A DNA stretch of 64,000 nucleotides from Flaveria trinervia (lineage: Eukaryota > Streptophyta > Magnoliopsida > Asterales > Asteraceae), in the NCBI GenBank assembly GCA_025506515.1, contig CM046453.1, positions 299,501 through 363,500 of the forward strand, read 5' to 3'. How positions within the stretch are numbered: the stretch's first letter is position 1; the number at the start of each line of letters is the position of its first letter. The position numbers were made by a program, and so were the translations under genes. Below are positions 1 through 12,304 of the stretch, one piece after another. The notes under the pieces were generated by a model that ran no database searches, was not told where the DNA came from, and saw nothing but the letters and a program-made list of their open reading frames with translations.

Positions 1-518
1 ATTGACTTCGGCCCGGTAGCTACGACTAACCGGGGTGTAGCACATGGTATTGGTACGGATGATGTCCGATGCGCAAGTAAAGTCATAAAGAATGAATGAC
101 GAATGAATGAATGAAGAAGATAATAATGATATTATCTATGTGTACGTACGATGTGTGATCATGTAAAAGTAACGAATGGTTTTATATGAAAGTAAAGTAT
201 GTTTTTCAATAAAACTAGAACTCACTCTGCAACGCTGACTTTTTATATGTTTTCCAGTTGGAAGGTAATGTTTGCTGAGGATGGCACACCGTGAAGCTAC
301 TCAGCTCTTTTGGGATGGCATTCTTTTGATTAATGTTTTTGCATTGTAATGCGAACAAGCTATTTTGTAATGAATGTTGTATTAACTTGCAAAAGCATTT
401 ACATGGAAATGAAAGATTGTTTTAGTTTTTCGCTGCGATTCATGAAACACAAATGTAATTATATGTTTTATGTGCGATGAGAACCCAGCTGTAAGCGTCC
501 CGGGAACGGGGCCTTACA
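1..518 (+). repeat. E1 5' LTR, 3' portion only
   Basis: It matches 6895-7412 almost base for base and ends in GGGGCCTTACA just before the primer site. The rest of this LTR is off the left edge. Confidence 0.95.
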
Positions 519-521
519 AGT

Positions 522-533
522 TGGTATCAGAGC
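522..533 (+). other. E1 primer binding site (initiator Met tRNA)
   Basis: TGGTATCAGAGC lies three bases after the LTR end. It is the usual plant initiator-methionine tRNA 3'-end complement that primes minus-strand DNA synthesis. Confidence 0.9.
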
Positions 534-865
534 CAAAGTTTAAGTGAAATGGGTAAATTTCAAAATAAACCTAATCTTAAACTGAGAATGGGATGGAAGG
601 GAATCGGATGCCCATATGAGTAGCTACGTGCCATCAGGTATTTTCGTAAAGTTAACCGGTTTTATGTGCGCATGGTATGTGTTATGTGTTGTATGTAGAT
701 TTAAATACTGATGTAGTCAGGACAGGTAATACTTGGGGTATGAAGAGTAAAGTAAGTGGCTAATCACAACTGGTCACTATAATTAGGGACTTACTATACT
801 TGACATAAACTGAGTTGTTCCCTTGAATGACTGTGTTGGTGTTTGAATCTTTCAGTGTGCGTGTG
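534..865 (+). other. E1 untranslated leader
   Basis: No coding sequence is seen here. The leader resembles the one in E2 (18218-18556) and, on the other strand, E3 (14291-14647), including a shared block around TTAGGGACTTACTATACTTG. This places all three elements in related families. Confidence 0.7.
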
Positions 866-2129
866 ATGGCCGGAGGTAGATCTTCGAAAGCTTCTAGGGG
901 TGGAGGTCATGGTGCTGAACCGCGACCCAAGAGAGAGAGACCCAGAGTTGAGAGGGTGGTTCATGAAGAACCAGAGACCCCCCATCCGGAGGGTGGCGAC
1001 GAAAGCGCCAATCTGAGAGCCTCAGTAAAGGAGGCTGTTGTAGAAGAAGTCCATCAGGTCATGCAGACAATCTTACCGTCTGTGGTGACTGAAGTTATTA
1101 AGGCTGTTCGAGAAGGGGAAAGAAAAGAAAGAAACAGATCCTCTGGAGTACGGGAACAACCAGAGCCGGAAACGGTTCCGTCTGATGATGAAGAGGAAGA
1201 AGAAGAGCCTGTGCCAGAGGCAGTGCGAGGATGTAACTACGGGGCATTTATGAGATGCAATCCCCCTACTTTTGATGGTAATGGAAATGTACCGCTGCTC
1301 ACCGATGGGTGAGAGAGATGGAGGCCATTCTCGACATCAGCGAGTGTCGGGAAGACCAGAAGGTGAAGTTTGCCACTCATTCATTTATGGACTCGGCACT
1401 ATGTTGGTGGGAAAACATTGTCCAAGCAGAGGGTAATCGGGCAATCGGGAGAATGAAATGGCCTGAGTTGAAGAAGATGGTGATTGAGGAGTTTTGTCCT
1501 CACAGGGAAATGGATAAGTTGGAAAGGGAGTTTCTGCAGTTGGAGGCTGGAACCATGACACACCAGCAGTATACCACCAAGTTTAATGAACTGGCACGAC
1601 TCGTGCCTGATTAGGTGACGCCTCTGTCTCGGAAAATCAAGAGGTACATTCAGGGTTTACCGGTGGATGTTCGCCGGCATATGATTGCCGCCCGACCAAG
1701 CACGTTTAGGTCGGCGGTTGATTTGGCAGGGAGGCTGTATGACGAGCGGGAGGTGGTGGTGACTGAAATGAGTAAGAAGGGTGGTGGTGATCGGAACTGG
1801 AATGGGAGGAGGTTTGGTCGGGGTGATGCCTCGACAGGTAACAAAAAGGCACGGGTGGATGACCGCCGCATGGCCACATCGGGAGTGGGATCAAGGAGGT
1901 GTGGTAAGTGTGGAAAGGAGCATGCGGGAGAATGTAGGCTGGGTTTGAACGTGTGCTTCAAGTGTGGGAAGACAGGGCATATGGCGAAGGATTGCCTGTC
2001 AGGCAAATGTTTTAACTATGGGGAAACTGGTCATATGAGCAGAGATTGTAAGAAGCCGAGGACTGAGGGTTCAGGGGTGAGGAAGACGGGAAGTGAAGGA
2101 CCGAGGTCGAGCGCCAGAGCATTACCATG
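866..2129 (+). pseudogene. gag: E1 gag (nucleocapsid precursor), broken
   Basis: The reading starts at MAGGRSSK. A charged N-terminal region is followed by the retrotransposon gag domain (the LCWWENI region near 1400 and the QLEAGTMTHQQY region near 1540). Two zinc knuckles follow near 1950-2060: the first is intact (CFKCGKTGHMAKDC), the second has Tyr for its second Cys (CFNYGETGHMSRDC). The frame changes near 1300, and a TAG at 1612-1614 stands where E2 has CAG (Gln). In E2 the knuckles and protease share one frame, so the family probably makes a single gag-pol polyprotein. The frame change at about 2125 here is therefore a break, not a programmed site. Confidence 0.88.
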
Positions 2130-5100
2130 ACACAAGAGGAAGCTAGGACAGACCCTGATGTCGTGTCCGGTACGAATCTGGTGAACCGAACTTTAGCTTC
2201 TGTGCTATTTGATTCTGGTGCTAGCAGGAGTTTTATTTCTGCTGCTTTCTATGCTAAGCTGCGTGTTAGTAGTAGGCGTGTTGATGCGCCCTTTGATGTA
2301 GAAACTGCCATAGGTAAGTTTACCAGGATTTCGGAGATGATAGAGAATTGTGATGTGGAACTTGAGGGTCATAAGTTTCCTGTTAGACCGTTTGTGATGA
2401 CCTTAGGTGGTTTCGATTTGGTTCTTGGGATGGATTGGTTGGCGGAATTCAAGGCGAACATTATGTGTCGCAAGAAGATGATTCGGTTGACAGCGCCTGA
2501 TGGAAGTTTGGTAACGGTTTATGGTGATCGAGTCACGATGATCCCGAAGGTAATCTCATGGAAGTAGCGGGAAATTGTATGAGGCGTGGATGTAGCGCCT
2601 ACTTGGCTTATGTAAAGGATGTAGATGCACCAACACCACAACTGTCTGATGTACCGGTTATGTGTGACTTTCCAGACGTATTCCCGGAAGACTTACAGGA
2701 GTACCACCTGATAGAGAGATTGAATTTCAGATTGATCTAATACCGGGTGCCCAACCCGTTGCCAAGGCACCATATCGGTTAGCTCCGACGGAGAAGAAAG
2801 AGTTGATGGAACAGTTGCAAGAGTTGCTTGATAAGGGGTTCATTAGACCGAGTATCTCTCCTTGGGGTGCTCGGTCCTGTTTGTAAAGAAGAAGGATGGT
2901 AGTATGAGGATGTGCATTGACTACCGTGAACTGAATAAATTGACGGTGAAGAACCGCTACCCCTTACCGAGGATAGATGATTTGTTCGATCAGCTTCAGG
3001 GTGCCAGTTGGTTTTCAAGAATAGATCTTCGGTCTGGCTATCATCAGTTGAAGGTAAAGGAACAAGATATCCCTAAAACAGCTTTCCGCACACGCTATGG
3101 TCATTACGAGTTTCGTGTCATGTCCTTTGGTTTGACCAACGCGCCAGTGCTTTTATGGATCTGATGAACCGTGTGTGTCAGCCTATGTTGGATAAATCAG
3201 TGATTGTGTTTATTGATGATATCTGATTTATTCGAAGAGCGAGATTGAGCATGCCGGTCACATTCGAGAGGTTCTAGAGACGTTGAGAAGGGAGAAATTG
3301 TATGCTAAATTCTCCGAGTGCGCGTTTTGGTTGCGCGAAGTTCAGTTTTTGGGTCATGTGGTGAATCCTGACGGGATAATGGTGGACCCGGCGAAAGTGG
3401 AGACGGTTATGCAATGGAGTCACCAAGGACGCCACCGAGATCCGTAGCTTCTTGGGCTTGGCGGGATACTATAGAAGATTCATCCAAGACTTCTCTAAGA
3501 TTGCTTCCCCACTAACTAAGTTGACCCGAAAGGATGTGAAGTTTGTATGGGGTCAAGCTCAAGAGAAGGCGTTCGAAGAGCTGAAGGCAAGACTGACTCA
3601 AGCTCCAGTTCTGTCCTACCCGATGGAAGTGAAGATCTAGTGGTTTATTCTGATGCTTCCTACTCGGGGTTGGGATGCGTGTTAATGTAAAGAGGAAGGT
3701 TATAGCCTATGCATCTCGACAATTAAAGGTTCATGAGGTCAATTATCCTACTCATGACTTGGAGCTAGCAGTCGTGGTCTTTGCGTTAAAGATTTGGAGG
3801 CACTATCTCTACGGGACGAAGTGCACCATATTCACTGACCACAAGAGTCTGAAGTATTTCTTCGAGCAAAAAGACCTGAACATGATGCAGAGGCGATGGT
3901 TGGAGCTTATAAAGGATTATGATTGCGAGATCCATTACCATCCGGGCAAAGCTAATGTGGTGGCGGATGCCCTTAGTCGAAATGAAAGGCCCGAACCGAT
4001 TCGGGTGAAAGCTTATCAACTAATCATGACCTCTGATGTGATGAAGCAAATCAAGGAGTTTCAAGATGAGGCATTGAAAGAAGATTACCTTAACTCGGAA
4101 AGAATGAGAGGTCTGGTGGGGAATTGGGTGAAAACACACTCGGTGTTAGAACTCGATTCGGTCATGTGTGGATTCCTCGTTTTGGGGATCTACGGGTGAA
4201 GATAATGGATGAAGCCACAAGACTCGATACTCCATTCATCCTGGTGCCACGAAAATGTACCATGACATGAAGAATGATTATTGGTGGCGGGTATGAAGCG
4301 TGACGGTGGAGTATGTGAGTAAGTGCCTTACTTGCTTACAAGTGAAGGCAGAACATCAAAAGCCGTATGGGAAGATCAAACTTTGGATATACCGGAATGG
4401 AAGTGGGAGCACATCACCATGGACTTCATTACAAAGCTGCCGCGTACCCCGAAGGGGTATGATGCCATATGGGTGATAGTTGATCGTCTGACGAATAGCG
4501 CTCATTTCTACCGATCGCGAGACGTATTCATCTGAGAGGTTGGTTTATCTGTTCATCAAGGAAATTGTAGCTCGTCATGGTGTGCCGGTGTCTATTGTGT
4601 CCGATCGCGACACTCGGTTTACATCTAAATTTTGGAAGAAATTCCACGACGCTATGGGGATGAGGTTACATATTAGCACGGCTTATCATCCCCAAACCGA
4701 TGGTCAGACAGAAAGAACCATTCAGACACGAATGGAAGACATGCTCCGGGCATGCGTGATCGATTTGGGGAAGTTTGGATGACACTTACCGTTAGCCGAA
4801 TTCTCATACAACAACAGCTATCATGCGTGCATTGGTATGCCACCATATGAGATGCTATACGGTAGGAGATGCAGAACACTCGTTTGTTGGGGTGATATTG
4901 GTCAGAAGGAATTGGGGAGCGTCGAGGTAATCGAGGCTCCGACAGAGAACCTTGAAAAGATTAAAGCCTTCATGAAGGCAGCCAAAGATAGACAGAAGTC
5001 GTATGCCGATAAGCGACGTAGGCCAATTGAGTTCCAGGTGGGTGACCGGGTTATGTTGAAGGTCTCACCTTGGAAGGGTATTATCAGATTCAGAAAGCGG

Positions 5101-5459
5101 GGCAAGTTGAGCCCAAGATATATAGGCCCTTTCCGAATCATTGCTCGAGTAGGGGAGGTGGCCTATAGATTGGAGTTGCCAGATGAGTTAAGTGGGATTC
5201 ACCCAACATTCCATGTATCTCATCTGAGAAAGTGTATAGCTGATGAAGACATGATTGTCCACTGGAGGACATTGAAATAGATGAAAGGCTCAATTCTGTG
5301 GAGCAACCAGTGGCAATCATCGATCGTAAAGAAAAGAGGCTGCGAAATAAAGTGGTTCCTCTTGTGCATGTACAATGGAAGCACAGGAAGGGATCCGAGT
5401 CAACGTGGGAGACTGAGGAAGAAATGAGACAGCATTATCCATGTTTGTTCGACGAATAA
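2127..5459 (+). pseudogene. pol: E1 pol: protease, RT, RNase H, integrase, chromodomain-like tail; multiply frameshifted
   Basis: The protease active site LFDSGASRSF is near 2208. RT runs about 2760-3330, with FIDD (the YVDD-type catalytic motif) near 3210, just where the frame breaks. RNase H is about 3640-4000. The integrase zinc region is near 4230-4350 and its core about 4380-4800 (SDRDTRFTSKFW near 4600, HPQTDGQTERT near 4690). The tail is chromodomain-like, with the WETEEEM motif near 5410, and stops at 5457-5459. Frame breaks occur near 2560, 2697, 2875, 3150, 3222, 3410, 3640, 4200 and beyond. Most are one base short relative to E2. This fits badly with the nearly identical LTRs, so consensus errors are likely. 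Confidence 0.9.
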
Positions 5460-5484
5460 CAGGTTTCGGGGATGAAACCTATTT

Positions 5485-5499
5485 AAGGGGGGGTGGACT
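5485..5499 (+). other. E1 polypurine tract
   Basis: An AAGGGGGGGG-type purine run directly precedes the 3' LTR start TGTAACACCC. It is the expected primer for plus-strand synthesis. Confidence 0.8.
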
Positions 5500-6049
5500 T
5501 GTAACACCCGGATATTTATTATTTTGAAGCCGGTGACGAAAGAAAAGAAAATAAAGTTCAAAGTCGAGGGACCAAACTTGCCAATGAAGAAAAGTTAGGA
5601 AATGTGGTGATATTAGTAGGGAGAGGGCAGCCTACTCTCCCCACACACCCCACATTTCAGATTTCATAGAGAGAAGAAGAGAGAAAGGAGAAAAAGTTGG
5701 TTCGAGTTAGTTCGGGTCGCCAAAATCATCGTGTAGCAAGCCAAATCGAAGCCCTTAACGTTGTGCTCGTTTGTGTGAGTTCTAGAACCCCACTTTTACT
5801 TATTTTCAAATGATTTTGGGGCTGGAAAATATCTGAAATCGGGTTTTTGGGTATGTGTATGTTGACCCGTTTGTGTATGTGTATGTGTATGTATGTTGCG
5901 TTTGTGGCTTGATTGTGAGCTTGTGTGTGCTTGAATGGTGTCGTGGTATGCATCCCTAAGGTTTAGGATGGTCGATTTGGGCTTAAAATGGGTTTAGAGG
6001 AGTTTGGAGGCCGAAAACCCTCGGCTGGAGTCGGGATGAACTGCATTCT

Positions 6050-6360
6050 GCATCAGTTAGGGCTAGGCGACCGACTGGAGGCCGAATGGAGGCCATACGG
6101 CCGATTAGGGTGTGATTGGGGTCCACTCGCACGATTGAATGTCCATTCACACGATTGAAGGGCCAGTCGCATGGGGGTCATGCGACTGAAGGTCCAGTCG
6201 CATAAGTGCTCATCCGTATTAATCCCATTCGCATGAGGTCCATCCGCATTGTCCATTCGCACGAGTGATGTTTATTCGCCTAAATGTTCATCCGCTTGAG
6301 TTCAATCGCATGATGTTCAGTCGCATGGAGGCCATGCGACTGAAGGGTGTCCATACGCCC
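6050..6360 (+). repeat. Degenerate CATTCGCA/CATGCGAC repeat field in E1 LTR
   Basis: Short units such as GTCCATTCGCACGATTGAA and GTCGCATGAGGTCCA recur many times with variable spacing. Similar fields rich in CATGCG occur in the E2 and E3 LTRs. Confidence 0.75.
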
Positions 6361-6791
6361 GAATAGGGCTGTTGTACCCGAGGAAGGTATAGATTGACTT
6401 CTGACTTTCGGGGGAAAGTGCAGATGTAAGTTTTGACGTAAAGGTCCCCATAAGAGCATGTAAGATGACGCTTGAGGCCTTAGAAAGCATGTTGGGCATG
6501 ATGAGGATGATGTTGCAAGTTTATGCACATTATGTATGTATGGTGTTGCCCTGTATGATAATGATGACTGTGTGTGTTATGTTCCTTATTATGATGTATG
6601 TTTATCTTTCCCATAACTTTACTGTTATGATAAGGAATGAACGAAGTATTATGTAACGTAAAGTGAAAGATAATGAAAGAGGAACACGATGTTGAATGCA
6701 TGCATTAATGAACGAATGAAACGTCTTGCACGCATCGGATAACGGGTCCTTCTTTTGATTGACCCTTAATGTAGAACCTCTACCACTCACC

Positions 6792-6930
6792 CCTAGTACT
6801 GTGGCATACGTTTAGCTGTTCATTTATTGACTTCGGCCCAGTAGCTAAGACTGATGGTTACTCCTAGTACCGTGGCATACGTTTAGCTGTTCATTTGACT
6901 TCGGCCCGGTAGCTACGACTACCCGGGGTG
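6792..6930 (+). repeat. 71-bp tandem duplication in E1 LTR
   Basis: The units beginning CCTAGTACTGTGGCATACG (6792) and CCTAGTACCGTGGCATACG (6863) each run on into TTGACTTCGGCCC and GTAGCTA. They are two diverged tandem copies. Confidence 0.85.
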
Positions 6931-7412
6931 TAGCACATGGTATTGGTACGGATGATGTCCGATGCGCAAGTAAAGTCATAAAGAATGAATGAACGAATGA
7001 ATGAATGAAGAAGATAATAATGATATTATCTATGTGTACGTACGATGTGTGATCATGTAAAAGTAACGAATGGTTTTATATGAAAGTAAAGTATGTTTTT
7101 CAATAAAACTAGAACTCACTCTGCAACGCTGACTTTTTATATGTTTTCCAGTTGGAAGGTAATGTTTGCTGAGGATGGCACACCGTGAAGCTACTCAGCT
7201 CTTTTGGGATGGCATTCTTTTGATTAATGTTTTTGCATTGTAATGCGAACAAGCTATTTTGTAATGAATGTTGTATTAACTTGCAAAAGCATTTACATGG
7301 AAATGAAAGATTGTTTTAGTTTTCCGCTGCGATTCATGAAACACAAATGTAATTATATGTTTTATGTGCGATGAGAACCCAGCTGTAAGCGTCCCGGGAA
7401 CGGGGCCTTACA

Positions 7413-8713
7413 AAAACCCATTTAAATAATAAACCAAATCAATTATTTGTTAAACTTTATAACAATTAAAAATCTTGCCAAATATTCATAATTTACTTGT
7501 TAAGATGGCTAATAATAATTGTCTTATATATTTATTTATCTTTTAAAAAAATTCCTACACATTTTAAAGTTTGAATAATTGGAATTCATAAATAAAACCT
7601 CATAAGTTTAGCATTAAACTTTATAAATTTATACACTTTATAACTTTACAACAAGAAGTATTTATATCTCCAATAAATTATTTCAAGTTGTTTTAAATAA
7701 TTTAAAAAAGTAATAATAATAATAATTCATAATGAAAGTTGTATTTACTCCATTAAAAGTATTACAATATTTTGGTAATGGAAATTCAAATTGAGTTCGG
7801 GTTTTAACTCGAAAAATTACGGATGTTACAGTCTCCCCTGCTTTAAGAAATTTCATCCCGAAATTAACCACAAGGGCTAATTTCAAGGACATGAGTAGAC
7901 GTGGATTTGATTTCACATTTGCACATAAACTCTTGAAAGCATTTAATTCAACAAGATTAATTTTGATGTTTTGCTATGCTTAAGTTTGTTAAGTTTCATA
8001 ATTCATGATTTCATGTATTTCTTGACATTGTGTGCAAGGTTATTAACTTAGAATTTTTAGTTGATAAACCTTTGTATTTTAGATGGTTCGAGAGATTAGG
8101 AAGATTTTGTCATGAGGGAAACACTAAGTATTAGTGTGATACGAGACATAAGTTCCGGATGCTTTTGGATGGAATATGGAGTTCATAATTTTAACGGGTT
8201 CTTGATGATCAATTCTTGTTTACTATTTCGTTGAGGTTTTCAAAGTTTCATTAGTTTAACGTTGATACGAGAATCGCTTTTGTTAAGATTAAAGATTCAA
8301 TTTAGAATAAGTGCATCATTGTAATAGGTTTTCAGGATAAGTGCGGTTGTAAGGGAAGACGTTTAGAAAGATTATTAAGGGTCACTAAGAGAAATGGGAT
8401 AATGAGTATTAAGATTCAAGAGGACAAAGTCAATATTCAAAATAATAAGATGTTTCGAGTGTAACGTTTGGTTTACAAACTAAAGCATTACGTTGACTTA
8501 TCAAAGTATTAGGTCAACTACAACCTTAATGAAGACATGCGTACCTATAAGCGGACACTCACCCCAAGGGTTCCCACGTAAAGTAAACGGATCCATTGGT
8601 TGATTTGGATTTATATGAATACCTTGCCTAGACAGAACACCTCGAGATACAGGCATCCCACTCTTCCAGCATTGCATGTTTCAAGTTATAGGACATAGAC
8701 TTTGACGAGACTT
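7413..8713 (-). mobile_element. Remnant of an older minus-strand gypsy element
   Basis: Read on the minus strand, a TTTCGGGATGAAATTTCTT-type end of pol, a GCAGGGGAGAC purine tract and an LTR start TGTAACATCC meet at 7830. The AT-rich 7413-7830 would then be the start of its 3' LTR, cut off by E1. 7831-8713 would be decayed internal sequence. No open frame worth naming is seen, and E1's right end adjoins it directly. Confidence 0.55.
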
Positions 8714-9534
8714 AAGGACAAAAGTACAAAGAAGTTGGTGTAAAGGTGGGCATGGCCGCCCACCCTCACTTCCTATCACCTTTTCATTTCGGATTAGAGG
8801 GAGAGAGAGCAGAAAAAACTCTCAGTTGAAGAAGAAGAAGAGGATTTAATTCAAGGTAAGAATTCGAAGTTTTTAAATGTTCATGTCGGGTTTTGTCTCG
8901 GTTATATGCTTATGTGCCTGTGTGTGTTCATGTGTGTGTGTTTTGTGGGTTTTTAGGTGCTTGAACTCCTTTGTATACGGATTAGAAGGAAGATACACCC
9001 AAAGTTGCACTAGGCGAGTTTCTAGACCCCGATTTTACTTGTTTTAAACTCTTCTTGGGGCTGAAAATGTATTAAAGCAATTTTACAATGTTTATGTATG
9101 TATAACCGTATGTATTATGCATGTTTGATGATGTTCCTTAGATGCTTATAGGTTGTTCATGTTTAGAATAGCCTTGGTAAGCTAAGAACAATTAGGCTTG
9201 ATGTTTGGGTTCGGAAATATCCTAGAAATATGTTGAACAGAAGGTTCATGCGCCTAAGTAAGGCCCATGCGCCTGGAATTGCCTTAGAAATATTTAAGTG
9301 TAACTCATGCGCCTGAACAGTACCCTGATGCATCTAGAATATTAGTCGGACGACTAAGTGTAGGGCCATGCGCCCAAATAGTACCCATACGTCCGAATGG
9401 CCCATGCGCCTAAGTTTTCATACGCCCGAATAGCCCATGCGTCTAAGTGTCCGTGCGTCGGAATGGACCATACACCCGAATAGTATCCATGCGCCTAAAA
9501 TAGCTCATGCGGCTAAGTGTTAAACGGGTTAAGT
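8714..9534 (+). repeat. E2 5' LTR, first segment
   Basis: It matches the right LTR from about 23306 to 24123. Near 9240-9510 it carries a run of CATGCGCCTAAGT-like units. It ends in TAAGT, the target duplication of E3. Confidence 0.9.
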
Positions 9535-10194
9535 TGTAAGGCCTCGTTCCCGGGCACCTCACAGTTGGTCATTCATTGCACATAAGACATTTTAAAACGT
9601 ACATTTATTTTGCAGCGGAATTTAATACTTTCATTAATAACTAAGAACATGGCATTTCATTCATTTACAACATTTGTTTTCATCTCAAAATACAAAGACG
9701 TGTCAAAATACCGATTCCAGCCTTAAAGTGCTCCTAGTAGCTTATGCATCCATGCTTGCAACTCCTCTGCATCAACAAATACCTGCCAACTATCATGCAT
9801 ACAAAAGTCAACGACGCTGAGTGAGTTCTAGTTTTAAAGTAATAAAACATACTTTTCTTTGTTAAAATCGTTCTTTACTTTATTTCAAATCATACTATAC
9901 TTTACAATCGTTCGTGATCATACATCACACATACATACAGATAATATCATTATTATCTTCGTCATTACATTCATTAACTTTGTTCATTCAGCGTATTACA
10001 TTATCATTCACTTTTCTTTATAGATCCAATCAGACTTTACCCTCTTCGTGGCACTTAGCCACGATTACTGAGGTCGAATGACAAGGATCCTGTTCAGTAC
10101 GTTATTACGATAATTCATTAACGTTCATTCATACGTTCGTTTTTTCATAGATTATCTTTCATTCATTACTCTTTATTACTCGAATCTTGTCTCA

Positions 10195-10740
10195 TGCAAT
10201 ATCCCCGACTCATGCTCGAAAGCTGATGCTGTGTCGGGGCCTGCTCACAAACCCCCGACTCATGTCCGAAGACTGACACAGCACCGGAATACGTGACAAA
10301 GATCCCATATGAGTCAATCACAGGGATTGAACTCTATCCGAGTCTGTTGCAACACAAAGTCGCTCACCTCATTATCTCGTCTCATGCAATACCCCCGACT
10401 GATGTCCGAAGACTGATACTGTGCCGGGACCTGATAAACACACCCCCGACTCATGTCTGAAGACTGACACAGTACCAGGATACGCTACACGGATCTTATC
10501 ATCAGTCACTTTCGTCATATGCAATACTCCCGACTCATGTCCGAAGACTGATACTGTGTCGGGGCCTGCTCACAAACCCCCGACTCATGTCCGAAGACTG
10601 ACACAGTACCGGAGTACGCGATCTGCATCCTGTCTCATGCAATACCCCCGACTCATGTCCGAAGACTGATACTGTGCCAGGGTCTGTAACCAAACCCCCG
10701 ACTCATGTCCGAAGACTGACACAGTACCGAGATACGCGAC
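10195..10740 (-). repeat. Eight-copy tandem array in E3 LTR (copy A)
   Basis: The units share CCCCGACTCATGTCCGAAGA and then CTGATACTGTG or CTGACACAGTACC. Eight cores occur, near 10205, 10255, 10397, 10446, 10529, 10579, 10648 and 10697. Spacing alternates between about 50 and 70-140 bases. Open frames through the array are a by-product of the repeats. Confidence 0.88.
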
Positions 10741-11094
10741 AAGGACCTCTTTCGAGTCTGTTGCGACATAAAGTTGCTCAGCTCATACATGTGCTTGCAA
10801 GCCTTTCTATACTTTCATTCATTTATTCAAGCATGCATTCATTCATTATGTTCCTCTTTTCATTATCTTTCACTTTACGTTACATAATACTTTCATTACA
10901 TTTATTAATGTTCAACGCAAAGCCAAGGGAAGGCATACACACATGATAAGGAACATATACATAAACATACACCATCACCATACAGGCACATCATACATAC
11001 ATAACATACATCAAACATAAGCTATCACATCATAACCAGGCCTATCTCCCCATAATACCCCTTAAAAAACCACTTAGAAAACCTCGAGTCCAAA

Positions 11095-11500
11095 TTGGGC
11101 GCATGGGACCTTCCAGGCGCATGAGCATAAAAATTCTAAGTGTAAAACAGTCTGGGCGCATGCGCACTATATGGCCGCTTCTGCCCTGTTCAGGCGCATG
11201 GCACCTGTTCAGGCGCATCACCAATACTTAGCCGTTTCAATCACTTGGGCGCATGGGCACTATTTAGGCGCATGGCCAACACTTAGATGCATGGGCCACT
11301 GTTTAGGCACATGGCCAACCCTTGGGCACATGGCCAACACTTAGACGCATGGCCAACATGTTGGGCGCATGGGCCACTGTTTAGGCGCATGAGTCACTCT
11401 TAGCGCATGGCCAACACTTTGGCGTCTGGCCTCTCATGCTGGGTGCATGAGCCACTGTTTGGGCGCATGAGCCACCTCTGGGCGCATGGACCACTGTTCA
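11095..11500 (-). repeat. GGCGCATGGCCAACACTTA repeat field in E3 LTR (copy A)
   Basis: Many imperfect units of about 20-30 bases are built on GGCGCATG. In the element's own orientation the motif is CATGCGCCTAAGTGTTGG, the same as in the E2 LTR. Confidence 0.85.
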
Positions 11501-12160
11501 TGTTCATCAAAACATTCTGAAATATTTACTATGCTATCAACATCACCCGATTATCATTCCAATGATACCCAAGCACAGATCTAATATACTAAGGGCATCT
11601 AAGCATGCTAATTATCATCACTACCCCATAGGACAACACTAAAGCATACATACATACATACCTCATTTCGAACATAAAGCTATAAACCCACGGTTTCTTT
11701 CAAAATGTTTACTTAGTATGCATAATAGCCCCAAATCAGTTGAAAATCAGTAAAAGAGGGGTTCTAGATACTCACCTTGAGCAGCCTTTGAGCAACACTC
11801 TTTTAGTTCAAGACCCACTTCGATTAAGCTCTTGAATCCTGAAAACAAACTCTAAACATTCAGAACTTCGGTCAAGAACTCGAAACCTAGCTGAAACTGA
11901 GCTTATAGAAGAAAAGACTTACCTTTGCAGCTGCTTTTTCCTCTTTCTCTCTCTAGAACCGGGGCTCTCTCTCTCTTCTTTCTTCCTCCGAGAGCAAAAG
12001 CAGCTTTCTGCTTTGATATGGGCGACCATGCTCCTCAAATCCTTAAAATAATAAGGTTTTGTACTTTGTACACTTTATCCCCCTCCACTTGTGCATAATT
12101 TCTATTCTTTCTATTTACTTTTCTTTTCCTTCCGTTTAAATAGAAATTCGGGGTGTTACA

Positions 12161-12180
12161 AGTCTACCACCTCTTAAAGA
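12161..12180 (-). other. E3 polypurine tract
   Basis: On the minus strand, CTTTAAGAGGTGGTAGACT lies directly before the LTR start TGTAACACCCCG. Confidence 0.65.
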
Positions 12181-12304
12181 GGTTTCGTCCTGGAAACTAG
12201 TCGCTTCTCGAACAGTTATGGTAACACTGTCTCACCGTTCTTTGATCTTGCATTTAAACTTAGATCCCTTTAGGCTTTACAACACCCGTACAAGTGAAAC
12301 CATC

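Larger units (their letters stand above)
1..7412 (+). mobile_element. Ty3/gypsy chromovirus-like LTR retrotransposon E1 (left LTR cut by window edge)
   Basis: The order is partial LTR, Met-tRNA primer site, gag with zinc knuckles, protease, RT, RNase H, integrase with a chromodomain-like tail, purine tract, full LTR. The right LTR starts TGTAACACCC and ends GGGGCCTTACA. The 518 bases of left LTR match the end of the right LTR with only about three differences, so the insertion is young. The domain order and the protease motif LFDSGAS point to the Tekay/Del lineage; that lineage is an inference. The coding part has a stop and many frame breaks. The left target duplication lies outside the window. 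Confidence 0.93.
5500..7412 (+). repeat. E1 3' LTR, 1913 bp
   Basis: It starts TGTAACACCCGG and ends CGGGGCCTTACA. It holds a CpG-rich degenerate repeat field at about 6050-6360 and an internal 71-bp duplication near 6792-6930. Small ORFs inside are not supported as genes. Confidence 0.93.
9535..12160 (-). repeat. E3 3' LTR (left copy on the plus strand)
   Basis: On the plus strand it runs from TGTAAGGCC to GGGGTGTTACA. It contains an eight-copy tandem array (about 10195-10740) and a GGGCGCATGGCC repeat field (about 11095-11500). Both recur in the other LTR. Confidence 0.93.

Noticed and set aside
522..533. Possible tRNA gene fragment
   Set aside because: TGGTATCAGAGC is the primer site complementary to the tRNA end; no cloverleaf surrounds it. 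I recognised no tRNA or rRNA gene anywhere in the window.
2100..2130. Programmed frameshift between gag and protease in E1
   Set aside because: E2 reads through the same junction in a single frame, so the shift in E1 is a break or an error.
10195..10740. Regularly spaced repeats resembling a CRISPR array
   Set aside because: Spacers are themselves repeats, the array is duplicated in both LTRs of a plant retrotransposon, and no cas genes exist here.
10421..10946. Open frames of 80-90 codons in the E3 LTR (and the matching 15358-16767 set)
   Set aside because: They are translations of tandem repeats, with no protein similarity and no start context.
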